From: Phyto melanocephala
Taxonomy: Eukaryota; Arthropoda; Insecta; Diptera; Rhinophoridae
Length of the DNA stretch: 64,000 nucleotides
Assembly (NCBI GenBank): GCA_941918925.1
Contig: OW799234.1
Span: 9,391,001 to 9,455,000 of the forward strand
Direction: 5' to 3'
The notes under the pieces are model-generated. The model did not search any database. It was not told the origin of the DNA and saw nothing but the letters and a program-made list of their open reading frames with translations. Position numbers and translations under genes: made by a program. How positions within the stretch are numbered: the first letter of the stretch is position 1; every line of letters starts with the position of its first letter. Positions 1 through 13,192 of this stretch are shown one piece after another.

Positions 1-785
1 CGCGTACTACATTTACGCCATTTATACACTTATGGTTCCAGTTCTTCCGATTGCCATTCTTGTATACAATTTTTTGTTTGTTTTTTGTTTTATGTTATTA
101 TTTACTCTTGGCAGTATACCCTACACAAATAAAGAAAGTGATTGGCAGTTAGAATGTGAGTTGAATTATAAGAAATTTTAAACATTATTTCGACTTAAGG
201 AACAAATTAATGTGGAAATCCTCTAAAACATTTTGAAAACACTAAGAAAACATTGTAAAACACTAATTAAATGCAATTTAAAATTAATAAATTAAAGATT
301 TAAACTTTTCTAAGAATTCCCAAAATTTTTTCGAAAATGCCCACTAATAGTAAATAGCAGATTAATAAATTACCAAAATCATTTATTTATTTTTTTATTA
401 AATTTTTTGTGAAATTCTGTAAAATCGAAAAAATTATGCCAACTAATTCAGCGAATTAAATTTTTTTTTTTTAAATAAATTTCTGCAAATTAAACAAATT
501 TATCAGTTATTAAAACAAATATATATTTTTTTGTTTAATTGATTAAATTTTCTTGAAAAAAGAAAAAAATTACTTATTTTAAAAAAATTTATTATTTTTA
601 GAAATTCCCAAAAAATTCTTAAAAATACCCATTAACGCAGGACAGTAAAATTGATATTTGAAAATTTTGTATTATAAGAAAAATATTTAAAATTTGTCAA
701 ATTTTATTAAAAGAAAGTATTTTTGTGAAAAGTGTATTAATTCAATAATAAAATCAAACTTGTTTGCGCATTCCTATAATTTTTC

Positions 786-1756
786 TACACAGAAAAAAAT
801 ATTCCTTAAATTTGTTTAATTAATTGACTTTTTGATTTGTTCTAAAATTCTAATTATATTTTTCATTAACTAAATTAATTTTTTTAATTGATATTAAATA
901 TTTTCAAAAAACAAAGAGATTTCTGTCAGTTGAATAAAATAAATAAAAAATAAAAAATGTTATTTTAAATGAAATTTTTTTAAATTTGAATTTCTTAGAA
1001 TAAATTTAATATAATTATTCAAGGAGCAGAATAATAAAAAATAGTAGACAATCTGCATGAAAAAGTTCTGGTAAGTGAAAGTATATAAAAATATGTTCAG
1101 TTTTTAATATAATAAATGGTTTCAGTTTCATTGTAGATGTGCCCAAATCCAATAATTATTGTATCCCCTTATATTCCTCAGAATTCTCATTTTAGTACGT
1201 AAGTTTGTTGAATTTCTTCACTCTGTCTGATCAAGCCTTTTTACCGGTTAATATTCTTTATATCTAGGTTGTTGATGCTACCAGTTATTTTTGGATCTCC
1301 GGCTTTCGATATGGTATAGTATATCTACTTATGGAACCCTACTTCTTATGCTAAATTATTTTTATATAAGTAACGAAATGTATTTAAAAACATAGATTCA
1401 TATGTACCATATATGAATAATAAGAATATATAGATATCAAAAAAATATATTTATTTTTTTTCTAAACAGGTAAATAATTTTTGTTATTGATATAATAAAT
1501 GTTTTTATTATATAATTACCAAATCTCAAATATAGACATGATTAAATTAATTAAAATAATTTTTGAAAATTTTGGAAATTTTAATTAATTTTTTAATACT
1601 GTTTTAATTGATATTTTTTTCAATATTTTTTTAATTAAAACTATTAATTTTCATTTAATTAATAGTATAATTTTGATGATTGGAGCAAAATTAAACAATT
1701 TTTTAATTATTAATATTAATTTCGTAATGAAGTTCATATTTATTTTTTTCTGTGTA
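786..1756. mobile_element. MITE-like insertion with 15-bp terminal inverted repeats
   Basis: Perfect 15-bp inverted repeats, TACACAGAAAAAAAT at 786-800 and its complement at 1742-1756, bound 971 bp of noncoding AT-rich DNA. The flanks read as one copy of the local core repeat (ATTCCTATAATTTTTC before, AATATCCAATAATC after), matching an uninterrupted copy near 2205. This supports insertion into the array. No clear target duplication is visible and the superfamily is unknown. Confidence 0.5.
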
Positions 1757-3768
1757 AATATCCAATAATCACCGAAAGTGTAAACAACACAATTTAAGAT
1801 ATATATTTTCTGAGATTTACATACATACATACATATGTATATATGTGAACTTATCTTTATTGCTTTCCTTCTAGAACTTTTTGTTTTGATTGTTTTTATT
1901 GGTCTACCCACTGTCTATGCCAAGGATATGAAAAAATGTACTTAAGCAAAAAAGGATTACTTTTAAAATATTCTTTAAAAATTAAGAACTTTCTTATTTT
2001 TTAAAAATGTACATGATTTTTTAAATTCCCAAAAATTTTATGAAAATACCCACTTAGCCGGGTAAGTAAATTAATTTGAAAAAAAATATTGTGTTTTTAA
2101 AAGTAATGAAAAATTGTTGAATTTTATTGAACAGAGTTATTTGTTTTAAAAATTTTTCAATTCGGTAATTACTTTATTACCTTGTTTCCTAATTCCTATA
2201 AAATTTTGTTGATATATCCAACAATCCCCAAAAGTAAAAATTACATAAAAAAGTGATATTTTTTTTTTAATTTACTAAAAGTTGTTTGTTTATTGTCATT
2301 TCCTATCTTAGTAGACTTTTTGTTGTTGGTTTTTGGCAATTGAAATGAGTACTAATGTACTAATTGAAAATTATACTTATACTAATAAAAATATACATAT
2401 TGGGAAAATTTCAAAAATTTGCTTAAAAAATTGACAATTCACTTAATTTTACAAAATTAAAATTTTTTAGAAATTCCCAAACATTTTTTAAAAATACCCG
2501 TATATCCAGGGAAGTAAAATTAGAATATGTATTATATTTAAAATTGTGTATTTTAAGCAAAATTATTAAAATATTTCAAGTCTAAAAAAACTATTTCTAT
2601 TAAAAATAAATTAATTCCATAATAATATTAGACTTGTTTCCTAACTCCCATATACTTTGTAAAAAAAGCCACTAATCCCCGAATGTATACAAACACATTT
2701 ATTTCCCTCTTTCTATCGCTGTTTTTTATAGTTTATATTAAACATCCAAATTTTGAGAACTCAATAAATTTGTTTAATTTTTGAAGTATTATTTTTTTAC
2801 TTATCAATTTTAAATTTCTTTTGTGTGTACCACATTAAAATGTAGGAAAAATTTCTGTGAGTCCTAAAACAATTTTTCGAAAATCCCGTTTACCGGGAAG
2901 TAAAATAAACTGTTAAAACCTTAATAATGAATTTATTATGTTCACATTTTTTTTGTAAAACATTTTGAAAATTTAACAGTGTTTTCGCATCAAGGCATAA
3001 ACAACATTTTAAAATTTGAGAACTCCCAAAAATTGGAAAATAATTCCCGAATCCGGAATATAGAAAAAGGAAAATTTTTAAGTTCCAAATTATATTAAAT
3101 TAGAAAATACATAGTTTTAAAGTTGTTGTTTATGAAATTGTTTATATAATAATGAAAAAAGTGAAAAAAAAAATATATTTAGAAAAAAACTGAAAAAATA
3201 ATTTTTTGTAATTGTTTTACAAAACAGACACATGTACATACGAATTTTTTGCATCAAAAAATTAAAAATTGTAAACTGTTCATATTTTCTTAAAAGTCAT
3301 TAATTTATCCCAGGTTCGGTTTAAAGTTCAAGTTTGTTAATGCAAAAATGAGGTTCCGTTAGAATTAAAAAAAAAAATAAAAAAATTTTAGGTCAGGTAT
3401 AAAAAGAAAAATTAATTCATATCGAATTTAAATGTTTTATTTTATTAAAAATTAATTTTTATTTAAACAATTAATTTAAAATTTCATTACCAAAAAAATT
3501 TTGTTGCACAAAATTAAATGTTTTTTGGAATTCCAAAAAAAAATTAATAATAAATCCCAATGTCTTTGGAAGCATAAACAATTTACCGAGAAAGCAAAAT
3601 AATATGTTTTAATTTAATGCGAAACATTTTTGTACACAAATTTATGATCTTCTGAGAATTCCTAAATTTTACAAAACAAATCCCAGTTTATGGGGTAGAA
3701 GAAGGAAACTAAAATAATGCTAAAATTTATAATAGTAAAAGTTATTTTTTAACCTTGTAATATTAGGG

Positions 3769-3950
3769 TTCCCTGGTGGACTAGTCAGTAGTTATCTAGT
3801 CTGCTTGTCTGCCAGTCTGGAGGTTGCGGGTTTGGTTATTGCCACCCACCACAGACTCTGGTCTGTTATACTACGACGAGCATATGGTCTACGTAACTCA
3901 GCTGGGTTAATTAAATTAGAATGTAATTTAAAATTGTACTGTAATAAAAA
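3769..3950 (+). mobile_element. tRNA-derived SINE-like element, diverged copy
   Basis: The head GGTGGACTAGTCAGTA matches the start of the better copy at 41894, and GGTTGCGGGTTTGG near 3822 is a decayed pol III box B. The body after the head differs from the other two copies, so this is either another subfamily or a chimera. Ends are approximate and no target duplication was found. Confidence 0.5.
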
Positions 3951-4499
3951 AATAAGTTTACTTGCTTAGTAATATCATTAAAAAATCCTAAATATAAAAA
4001 AATTTTGAAAAGAGGACTTTAAAATGATTACAAGTTACATGAGAAATATCAAATATCTAAACAAATCTACAAGAAAACAAACAAACAAAAAAGTTTTTAC
4101 TCCACATATTATAGGGAAGTAAAAAATATGTAAGAAAAATATTTTTTTACAGAATAGAAAAATTATAAAATTTTAAAAATGTATTATGTATGTTTTTAAG
4201 AAATTCCTTAATAATGAAAGAAAAACTCCCACTGAGGGAATTATGTTTAGGGTAAAAAAATAAATTTTAAGTATGTAAAGTAATGTATTTTTATGTTTTT
4301 TGATTTTTTTTATTAAATTTTAGAACTCCCAAAATTATAAAAAAAATCCCAATTTCGGGGAAAATTAAAGTCAACTAAAAGTTAGCAAAATTTTTCAAAT
4401 CAGAATAATACAAATTTAAAAATTTATAAAATTTTAAATTAATTCCTAAATACAACAGAAAAAATTCCCACAGAAGGGATTTGTATTTTAAAAATTTTT

Positions 4500-6080
4500 G
4501 AAGAAAAAAGTAAAAAAATTTGGATAAATATAGAGTTTAAAGAAAATGTCAGTAACTTAAGATTTTTTTTTTTGTTAATTGATTTTAGCTTTGATTTTGA
4601 TTCTAATAGTATGGACTGTAGGGTGAAAAGTATCAATCTTATGACACACAATACACATAAACCTAGATTATAATAAACTACATACATATTATATGTTACG
4701 GCAACGCGAATTTCTATTTTTGTAGTATGTGTTGTGGCAAGGAATGGGCATATGAATTGAGTGCTTGGTTGACGTATTTACACATACAGTATGTATGTAT
4801 GTACGGATGTACATACATATGTAAATGGCAATAATTTTTTTACAACCGAACAAAACTAAAAACCCTAAAGAACCCGACACACATATGCACTTAAATATAG
4901 ACTTATAAACTCATGTTGCATATACACATAAGTGGCTTAATTAGCTACCGTGCAACGATCAACACTCGGATGTGTACTGCCATTCCAAGTACATTATTTT
5001 ATAGTGTATGTACTAGTTATATGTATGTTGCAGCATATGTAGTATGTAAGGATGTGTGTTTAAAAATACAAATGTGGCAGTGTATGAAAATACAACACAC
5101 GAAAAAAAAACAAAAACAACAATCATTCATGGGTTTGGTTTAAAAACACGTTATAAACGTGTAAGGTACTTGAGCAACGAGTATTTGCATATAATTTCAC
5201 GCCGTTCTTGCTACTGCTGCTCATTACAAGAAAATCCTGTTGTTGGTGTTGTTGCTGTTAATATATTTTGTGGAGTCTAGGTTAAAATACATTTCATCAT
5301 GCTATATGGGGTGCCATTTTTAATTTTCAATGCAGTGTGAGAATGTGGTTTTTGCATAAAATATTCTTTCGTTTTTTTCATAATAAAAATAAAAATATAC
5401 CCCGTGTAGTAGAGTTTCTTACATAAAAATTGTATAACGTCTATCATTTATAAAAATATTTAGGTAAATAACAGATTTACATACATACATTTATATGTGT
5501 GTATGTAGGTATGTGCATATGTATATAATTAGCATGTCACATACTGCATTCAACCATCCATCATGAAATCGCCGAGTGATTAAATTTAAACACATTCCTC
5601 TAGCGACATTCGAGTCACTCTTAAAAGTTCTTTGACGACTTTTAAACGACCTTTTTTCAAATTAACTGAAAGTTGTTTTTATTTTTTATTCTTTCTTGGA
5701 CTTTTTGTTGCTGTTGTTTTTGTGTTCTTTTAAACGACAATTGCACTTTCTTTGCCAACATCACTTCTACCACCACCACCGCCATCATCATTCATTCCAT
5801 TTTTGTTTTGATTTCCGCTTTATAGAATTTTGAAGGATTTGTTTTTTTTTGTTGGTTCTTGTAAATAAAAGTGTTGCTCTAAAGGGTCTTCACAGCTTAA
5901 GAAAATGTTTGTGTTGTTTTGAAAGTCATTGATTTTTTTTTTGTTGCCGAAAAACATAAATTAAAAGAAAGCGTAATTAGCAGAGTTTAAAAGTAAGGGC
6001 TTGTTTTTGATAAAAAAAAACAAGGAAAGTTCAAAATCTTTATTTATGAAAAGGATTCTCATGTTTGTCATATTTGAAAA
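4500..6080. other. Gene-free stretch with CATA/GTAT microsatellite tracts
   Basis: No recognisable gene. It has ATGTATGT/ACATACAT tracts near 4780-4820 and 5480-5525 and short CCA/TTG trinucleotide runs near 5760. Short ORFs here carry no domain-like sequence. The core repeats found on either side are absent, so this may be a separate unique segment. Confidence 0.5.
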
Positions 6081-6407
6081 TAAAATTCCCAAAAATTCCA
6101 ATTTTTCAGGGAAGTAGTGCAAACTCTTAAAATTTTAATCACACTTTATTTTGAAATGAATTTAAGTAATAATTGACAGTATTAAAATTAAAATGTTTAA
6201 ATTATTATATATTTTGGGTGTAATATTTTAAGCAAAATTGAAAAATTTTATTTTTGAAAGAATCTTTTAAAAATTTGCTTTAATTTGCAAATTCCGAAAC
6301 AAAAATTAAAAATCTCAATTTATAGGGGAAATGATAATATGGAATTCTTAAGGAAAAACAATATTTTTAAAAGAACATTTTTATATATATTTTTTATTGA
6401 CAAATAA

Positions 6408-7145
6408 TCTATATATATAAAAATCAATGTGTGTTTGTATGTTTGTTTGTGCTTTATAGACGCTTAAACGGCTGGACCGATTTCCTTGAAATTTTCACAG
6501 AATCTTTCTGTATGTCTGGAAGGAACTATAGGCATACAGTTAAGTTAATGCAGCTAGAGTCTTAAAACTAAGTACGGTAAACTTTGACATCCACACGAAC
6601 ATTTGGGTAAAAAATGGGCGCACTTTCAATAGTAGGCGTGGCCACAAGAATTAAATACTAAATTTCGTATATTTGGAAAACAATATCGATTAGAGTACTA
6701 AAATTTTGCAAGAGCAACTTTGACACCCAAGTAAACATTTCTGGAAAAAATGGGTACATTAGAAATAGTGGGCGTGGCAGCTCTTATAGCAATTGAATAC
6801 TAAAATTCGTATATTCGGAAAGCGATAATAGTTAGAGTACCCAAATTTTGCACGAGAAGCTTTGACATCTATATGACTATTTTGATAAGAAATGTATGCT
6901 TTAGTAATAGTGGGCGTGGCACCTGTCATATGAATTAAATACAAAAATTCGTATATCTGGGAAACGATAATAGTTAGAGTACCCAAATTTTGCAAGAGAC
7001 ACTTTGACGTCTATATGATTATTTGAATAAGAAATGGTTGATTTAGTAATAGTAGGCGTGGCACTTGCAAAATAAATATATTTTGAACTATAAAATTTTT
7101 ATTTCATTACAATGGGGGTGGCGAAGCACACCGGGTATTAGATAG
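6408..7145 (+). mobile_element. Non-autonomous Helitron/HINE-like element with an internal minisatellite
   Basis: Starts AATCTATATATATAAAAAT followed by TGTGTTTGTATGTTTG and ends near GCGAAGCACACCGGGTATT. This is the same architecture as the element at 16251-17130. The interior is four copies of a roughly 140-bp repeat, each with a GGGCGTGGC-like block (near 6634, 6769, 6911, 7053) and CAAATTTTGCAAGAG-type text. No coding capacity. Assignment to Helitron-like (DINE-1/HINE) elements is by architecture only. Confidence 0.6.
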
Positions 7146-8289
7146 TATTTTAAAAATGGTAACTGTGTTTACAGATTAATTTTGATTGTTTAGCTTGATT
7201 TTGTTTCTAAAGAAGTTCTCATTGTTGCGCCAATTTCACTAAATTTTTAAAAAATCCCTAACCATATTTAAATTGAATTTAACACATAAAAGTTTATTAT
7301 TTTGTTTAATTAATTTAATACAAAAAATAAATACTTTGAATATATTGAAAAAATTTTTTACGAATTTTTTATAGAATGTTTAATATAAATGTTTTTTAGT
7401 GTTAATATGCAATTTTATTTAAATTCCCAACAATTTTTATAAAATCCCACAATTCCGGGGAAATGTTAAAAACTTACAATTCAAAAGAATTTTCTATTAA
7501 CTTAATACTAAAATTAAAAAGACCAATAAAAAATTAAAATTTCAGTAGGATTAACAAAATATTAAACAATACCTCTTATTTCTTATAAATTTTAGAATTA
7601 AAAACAAAATGAATTCTTAAAATATATTTACAGGGAAATTGTTAAAATTTCAATTTTTCGGGAAAGTTTTAAGCACATTTTACTCAAAGTTAAAAGGTTT
7701 GGTTTCAAAAAAGTTATATTTTATTTATGATGACAGTAAAAAACACTTTTTTTAACTTATTACATTTGACTAATGTTTTCAAAAATATAAATATTTTTTA
7801 ATAATTATTCATAGAAATAATTAAATAAAATTAATAATAAATATATAGTGCCTTTATTAATTGAAACTTAAAACTATACAATTTTAATAAATTTGTCCCT
7901 TTTTTAGTTATTCCCAAAAAAATATACAAAATCCCAATTTTTCCTGGGAAATATAAGAACATATAAATTTAAAGATTTTGTATAAATTATATTGCTAACT
8001 GAATTTAGCTTATAAAAATAGCAATTAATGTTTACAGAACTGATGAAAAAAATATCAGAAATTTTCCATAAATCTTGACACATTTTTATTCAGTTTAAAC
8101 ATTATTGCCACCCCTGCATTTTGGGTAAGTTTATCGAGGTTGTTATAGCATTTCTGTGACAAATATTTATTTTAATTAAACAACAATGACATGATAATTT
8201 TATACTATTAAATTTTACTTGCAATACACAATAAAGATCTAATTTTGTATGAACTGGATTACAAACTCTAAAAACTCTAAGATTTTTTA

Positions 8290-8860
8290 AAACATTTTGT
8301 TTAAGTATAACAGTATTGCAGAATAATACACTTTTTATTAGATAAATTAATTTGGCAATAAAAATTTGGAAAAATCTGTTATATTAAGTATTTTTACCAC
8401 TTCCCCGGAAAATTGGGATTTTTTTAACTTTTTGGGAATTAGATTTAGTGATTTAATTTATCGTTAAAAGAAATTTTAATCACATGTTTTGCAGAAAATT
8501 ATTAAAAAATGTTTTTAACTAAGGTTCAAAGTAAAAGTCAAAATAATTAATACATTTTGTAATTTTTGGTCATGGGAAGAAGAAAATGAAAGAAAATATA
8601 GTATTACAGAAATATACACTTATTATTAACTAAATTTGGAGAAAACATTTTAAATTGTATGTTTTTATCACTTCCCCGGAAAGTTGGGATTTTTTTCAAC
8701 TTTTTGGGAATTATATTTAATTAATTAACTTAATGTTAAACACATTTCTAACGCATATTTTATGGAAAATTATTTTAAAAAAAGTTTATCAACTAATTTT
8801 CAAAGTAAAATTCCCAACAAATTACACATTTTGTAATTTTTGCATCCAGAGGAAAAGTAT
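8290..8860 (-). repeat. Diverged tandem pair, period about 271 bp
   Basis: CACTTCCCCGGAAA occurs at 8398 and again at 8669, and the flanking text aligns over most of the unit (TATTGCAGAATAATACACTT before; GAAAATTATT, CAAAGTAAAA and ACATTTTGTAATTTTT after). The units carry the core repeat of the upstream array in reverse orientation, so the pair marks an inversion boundary or a separately inserted block. Confidence 0.6.
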
Positions 8861-8959
8861 TTTATTTGCAAATGAATTAAATAAAATACAAAAATATGTA
8901 TTTTTCTTTACATATTGACATAATTATTAACAATCTTATAAAACCACGAACATTTTTAA

Positions 8960-10110
8960 AACTTTTCCCATCTTTTGTATTGAAATTCAACCGCAAAAAG
9001 AATGTATGAAAATATCTTTTGTATTCCGTTCTCAACCACTATTAAAAGACCGTTACTAAGTCTATAATTGACAGTTTTCTTATACAATTTTGCGTGTCAA
9101 CTGATCATCAATGAACATGTGGTTAAAAGGGATCAGTATGACTGAGTGTTGCCAAATAGTAACTAGAAGTAGTAAAAAGCAAATTTATTATATTAGAGGT
9201 TAAAAATTAAAAAACCAGCAAGCAAAAGTATAATTGTAACAACTTTGTCATCCATAATTCAAACTTTTGTTTCTCAAGCAACAATAAAAGGTGGAAGAGG
9301 AACTAATTTTTTTTAGTATATCAAACATTGGCATAAACGCATTACACACCCCATTGTGGTATGAGTATAAAAATGATTATTGTCACATCGTTATTATATA
9401 GAATAAATAGAAGCCAATACCTGTGTAGCAACTGCAATAACCGATAATGACAACATTTTAGTTTAAAACAAACAAACAAAAAATATAAAAAACTATTTAA
9501 GAAGCAGCCATATTAATAAATAATAAGGGTATTCATGTCAAGTTTTAGGTCCTGTGTCATTGCAAAAATCTAGTTTTTTAAACTTTACATCAACAACTCG
9601 GAAAATTATTTCGCACAGACGTTTACTCTATGCGCTTTAAACTTTAAACTAGGGCGTCAATTGTAAGCATCACTAAGCTTAAAACACATGTTTTCTTGAG
9701 TTGCCAATTCGCTACAACATTCTGTGTTTATGTAAAAAGTATCACAAACACTAACTAAATGATATTCTAAAATTAAAAAAAAATCTATTCGTAGATCATT
9801 GTAAGATCCTTTTCACATCAACAGACAAATGTCGACCAAAGCATTGCAGTCCTGTAAGTATTTTTTTGAAGAAAATCTTAAAGACAATTTTACATTTAAG
9901 TGGCTAAATTTCAATCCACGGATCATTTTGAACTTGTTGTTATAAATCCTTGACTTTAAATAACGTCATAAAAAGAAATCGTATGACATTGAATCTCACG
10001 AAGAGAGCAGTTCTTATAATACAACCGAAAAAGTACAAGATAAAGAAATATCTCATGTAAAAATTGTCATCAATATCATTAAATTTATAAGGAATAAACA
10101 CTACTATAGA
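8960..10110. other. Gene-free stretch
   Basis: I see no gene, repeat or RNA here. The sequence is AT-rich with only short random ORFs. Confidence 0.5.
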
Positions 10111-10117
10111 TCCTAAG

Positions 10118-10475
10118 ATAGATAGGGGAACGTGGGCGGATGTCTATGTCAAGGGGAACAACATCAAAAGGTCTAACAGACTTTCAGATGATTATAGTGT
10201 GCTCCAAGCGAATATACTGCCGAGGAGTTGGGAGATTACTTTCTACGTTGAATGTCAGACGGCTCGCAGGGACTTGAAGGGGCATTATCTCAAATGAAGG
10301 CTAGTTAAGGAATGTAGGAGGGCTCTTAAGAATTATAGGTTTCTATAACGTCAGACTATAATTACGGGCGAACTTGGATTGGCGGTGGATTGGGCCTAGG
10401 GTTGGCATATCAAGAGTGTGTATAGTATGGCCACCGATAGGCCACTATTTTGACTTTCAAGGGCTTGTTGATGAT
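10118..10475 (+). pseudogene. LINE ORF2 fragment, RNase H region (R1/Jockey-like)
   Basis: Translation of the + strand gives TWADVYVKGNNIKRSNRL, then SDDYSVLQANILPRS, and later RLVKECRRALKNY. This is the pattern of the RNase H domain of R1/Jockey-type non-LTR elements (a YCSVFQAE-like motif followed by VxECRRAL). In-frame stops and frame changes follow. It is a dead fragment; upstream reverse transcriptase and downstream parts are not recognisable. Confidence 0.55.
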
Positions 10476-13184
10476 TATTGACCCCCCTAACGAACTCTGT
10501 TGTCTGTCTTAGATTTAATTTTTCTATGCCAATCGAATGTAGAACACATAAAGATTCAAATCGATTTCAAGAGAATGTACGCTGTAGAGAGCTTCTTGGA
10601 ACTTGTATGCAGCATAGATTTTTTAAGACTTTCATTAACGCTCTCATGTACTACTTCGCTATCAACAAAGAAATGGCTTATTTTTAGACTACCATTGATT
10701 TTAGCATCAATGTCCCTGAATTTTTTTACTCTCCTCACAGTGATCAACCTTAAATAAATATTTTAAACGAAATTTTTAAAGCCTTTAGACTTCCATTATT
10801 TTTTAAATTTTTTCTTCCGAAATCTGTCGCAACACGAAAGTGATTATAAATAAAATACCAATATTCAGGATTTACAAATACGGTAGATCCATATTCCGTG
10901 AAATGAGCTATTGTAATTGAAAAAAAAATATTTTATTTAATAGTTACGCAGACCACACACTAATGTCGCAACGCGTTGAGGACTCTTGGGAAAACTCGAA
11001 CGGGACTTACATTAGTTTTGGACCTTGAAGTCATCAAAAAAATATATAAAAAGAACGGGTATTGAACGAAAATTTTACTTAAAAAATAAGAAATTGGATT
11101 TTGAATAAAATTAAATTTAATTAAATTAAAATTGATTCGTGTTATAACGGTTTCTTTGGTTGACATTTAAATAGTTTAATTGCGTTAATCAAATAACAAA
11201 TACCAATTAATGTTGTTGTCGTATTAACGCTGCACGATCGTAATAAGCCATACAGCCAAATTAGGTTGCTTTGCATGGAAAGAAAAGGGTAACATTAATT
11301 TAAATAAATTACAAGCCTCTAACTGTTAGGAAATTTAAATTAAGAAAATATTTTGCTTCTTTACAGTTTGACTTTTGACAGATTGATTTGAGTTGTCTTT
11401 GAATAAACTGTACTGAATTTTTAGCCACACAAAACTAAGGAAATATGTGTTTAACATTTTTGACAAGTTTTTTTTGTGATTTTCCTTTCTGTTTCAATAC
11501 GAACAGTCCATATTTTCACGTCTCTGTAAATCAGCTTCTACGAAGACAAACGTAACAAAGAGCCAAGTTTTTGGAAATTTTCCTGTACAAAACTGTTGTA
11601 AAATATTTTTCCAAAGACACACAAAATAGAAGACATTAAAAAGAAAAAAATGTTAAAAAAAGTCTGTCAGCCGGTCCACTTAATATATTTGGTTTCTTCA
11701 TTGAAGCATTAAAAATTGTTTGTAGTATGTTGCAAGTATGTATGTTTCTCAGTCTCAGAAACAAATTGAATAATTACTACAAGCATGTTACGTCATACCA
11801 TTTTGGAATTGCTGCCACGGCTGATCGTGGCAAAGACAATTACAACAAAACTGACAGTAACGGCTGAACACACTCATGCAGACATACAGACATACATAGA
11901 TATTGAACATAAAACTCTTACCATACAATCAATGATGTTGCACGAGCTGTGACTATATTTGTAAGCAATAGCAGTAGCAGCAGAGTTACAAGCATTTATT
12001 GGGTTTTGGGAAAAAGCATTGCATGTAAGTCTAAGCGTAGCGTGTTACAAGCTTGAGATGTAAAACTCTCTATAAACTAAACATATTGTTTATGTTGCTG
12101 TTGTTGTTGCTGGTGACCACTAGTTGCATGAATTTGTCGTTTTTGTGTTATTAGACTGTCTGAAACATTTCAAAACGGCAACGAAGCGAGGAAATAATTA
12201 TGAGATGCGCGTTGAGTTGTTTGCAATTGTTTTGACAATGTTTTGTTTTTTGTTTCATTTTTTAACTTTAGTTTATAGAAACTTACATATTTACTACATA
12301 AATATGATTAACCAACATTTCTCTTTTTCTTTCCACTATTTTGTTTTCTATGAATGTGGAAAAACGGTTTCCAAATAGTCTTCATGCTTGACCACTGCTG
12401 CAACGACTCATCTCTCATATACCAGCCATGGGAAGAGGACCTTTAAAAGTATGTGTATAAATGTATATAGATCGAAAATTGAAGTGTTGTAAAATCTTAA
12501 ACCAACAATTATTTAAACAATGGTTTGCAGAAAATTACTATTTAGCCGTTTAGTCAACATGAACTGTATGAAATATTTTTTTTATAACCATAGACCCTTA
12601 ATTTTGTTATTTTTTAACTCTTGAAAGTAAGTAAACCCGGCTTTAGTTGTCATTAGTTGTACCACAAATTTCCTCTGATTTTGTTTCACAATAGAAAATC
12701 GGGCTGTGAAAAGGAAAAGATTTTAAAAATCTACTCTTTTTGTTGTAAAGAAATGTTTTTTTTAAAACCTCTTAGAGTTTAGGAAAACATACATTGTAGT
12801 TAAACTTAATAAACAGGCAATTTTAAAGGAAATATAAAAAAACTGGTTTTAATTATAGTGAACCCAGTTTAATTTAGGTTTATATAAGAACATAATGAAG
12901 TTTAACTGTTAAAAGAAATGCTTCTAAAAGAGGCTTAACTAGACTAAATGGCTGCTTATTAAATAAATAAACTTGCAAACATATCAAAACTAAGTAAGTT
13001 CATATGACGCCTTAGAGTAGGCAAGATTTTATAAAGCAAAATGAACGAAAATTTCAAAATTAACTAAAAACGATCGTAATAAAAATTGAAATCATTTCTT
13101 TTAGAATATTTGACAGGTCTGTATATTTTTAAGCCATTGCGAGGTTTGTACTCTAAACCAGTAAATAAATTGACTTTTATACAA
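10476..13184. other. Gene-free stretch
   Basis: Short overlapping ORFs occur on both strands around 10480-10760 and near 12124-12378, but none resembles a known family and codon use looks like background. No RNA gene or clear repeat is seen. The first 300 bases may be further retroelement debris. Confidence 0.4.
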
Positions 13185-13192
13185 GTATTTAT

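Larger units (their letters stand above)
314..8722. repeat. Decayed array of a core repeat (TTCCC...CCC...GGGGAA)
   Basis: A core of about 45-55 bases recurs with divergence: AATTCCCAAAAATT, an A/T spacer, AAATCCCAATTT, then CCGGGGAAGTAAAA. Copies start near 314, 601, 2022, 2470, 2640, 2862, 3020, 3526, 3652, 4200, 4321, 4438, 6083, 6290, 7420 and 7908, and in reverse orientation near 8396 and 8667; weaker ones are at 772 and 2205. Many neighbours are 160-220 bases apart, as in an old tandem array. The outer TTCCC and GGGAA are complementary, so each core could fold as a stem-loop. Three insertions interrupt the array. The family is not one I recognise. Confidence 0.7.
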
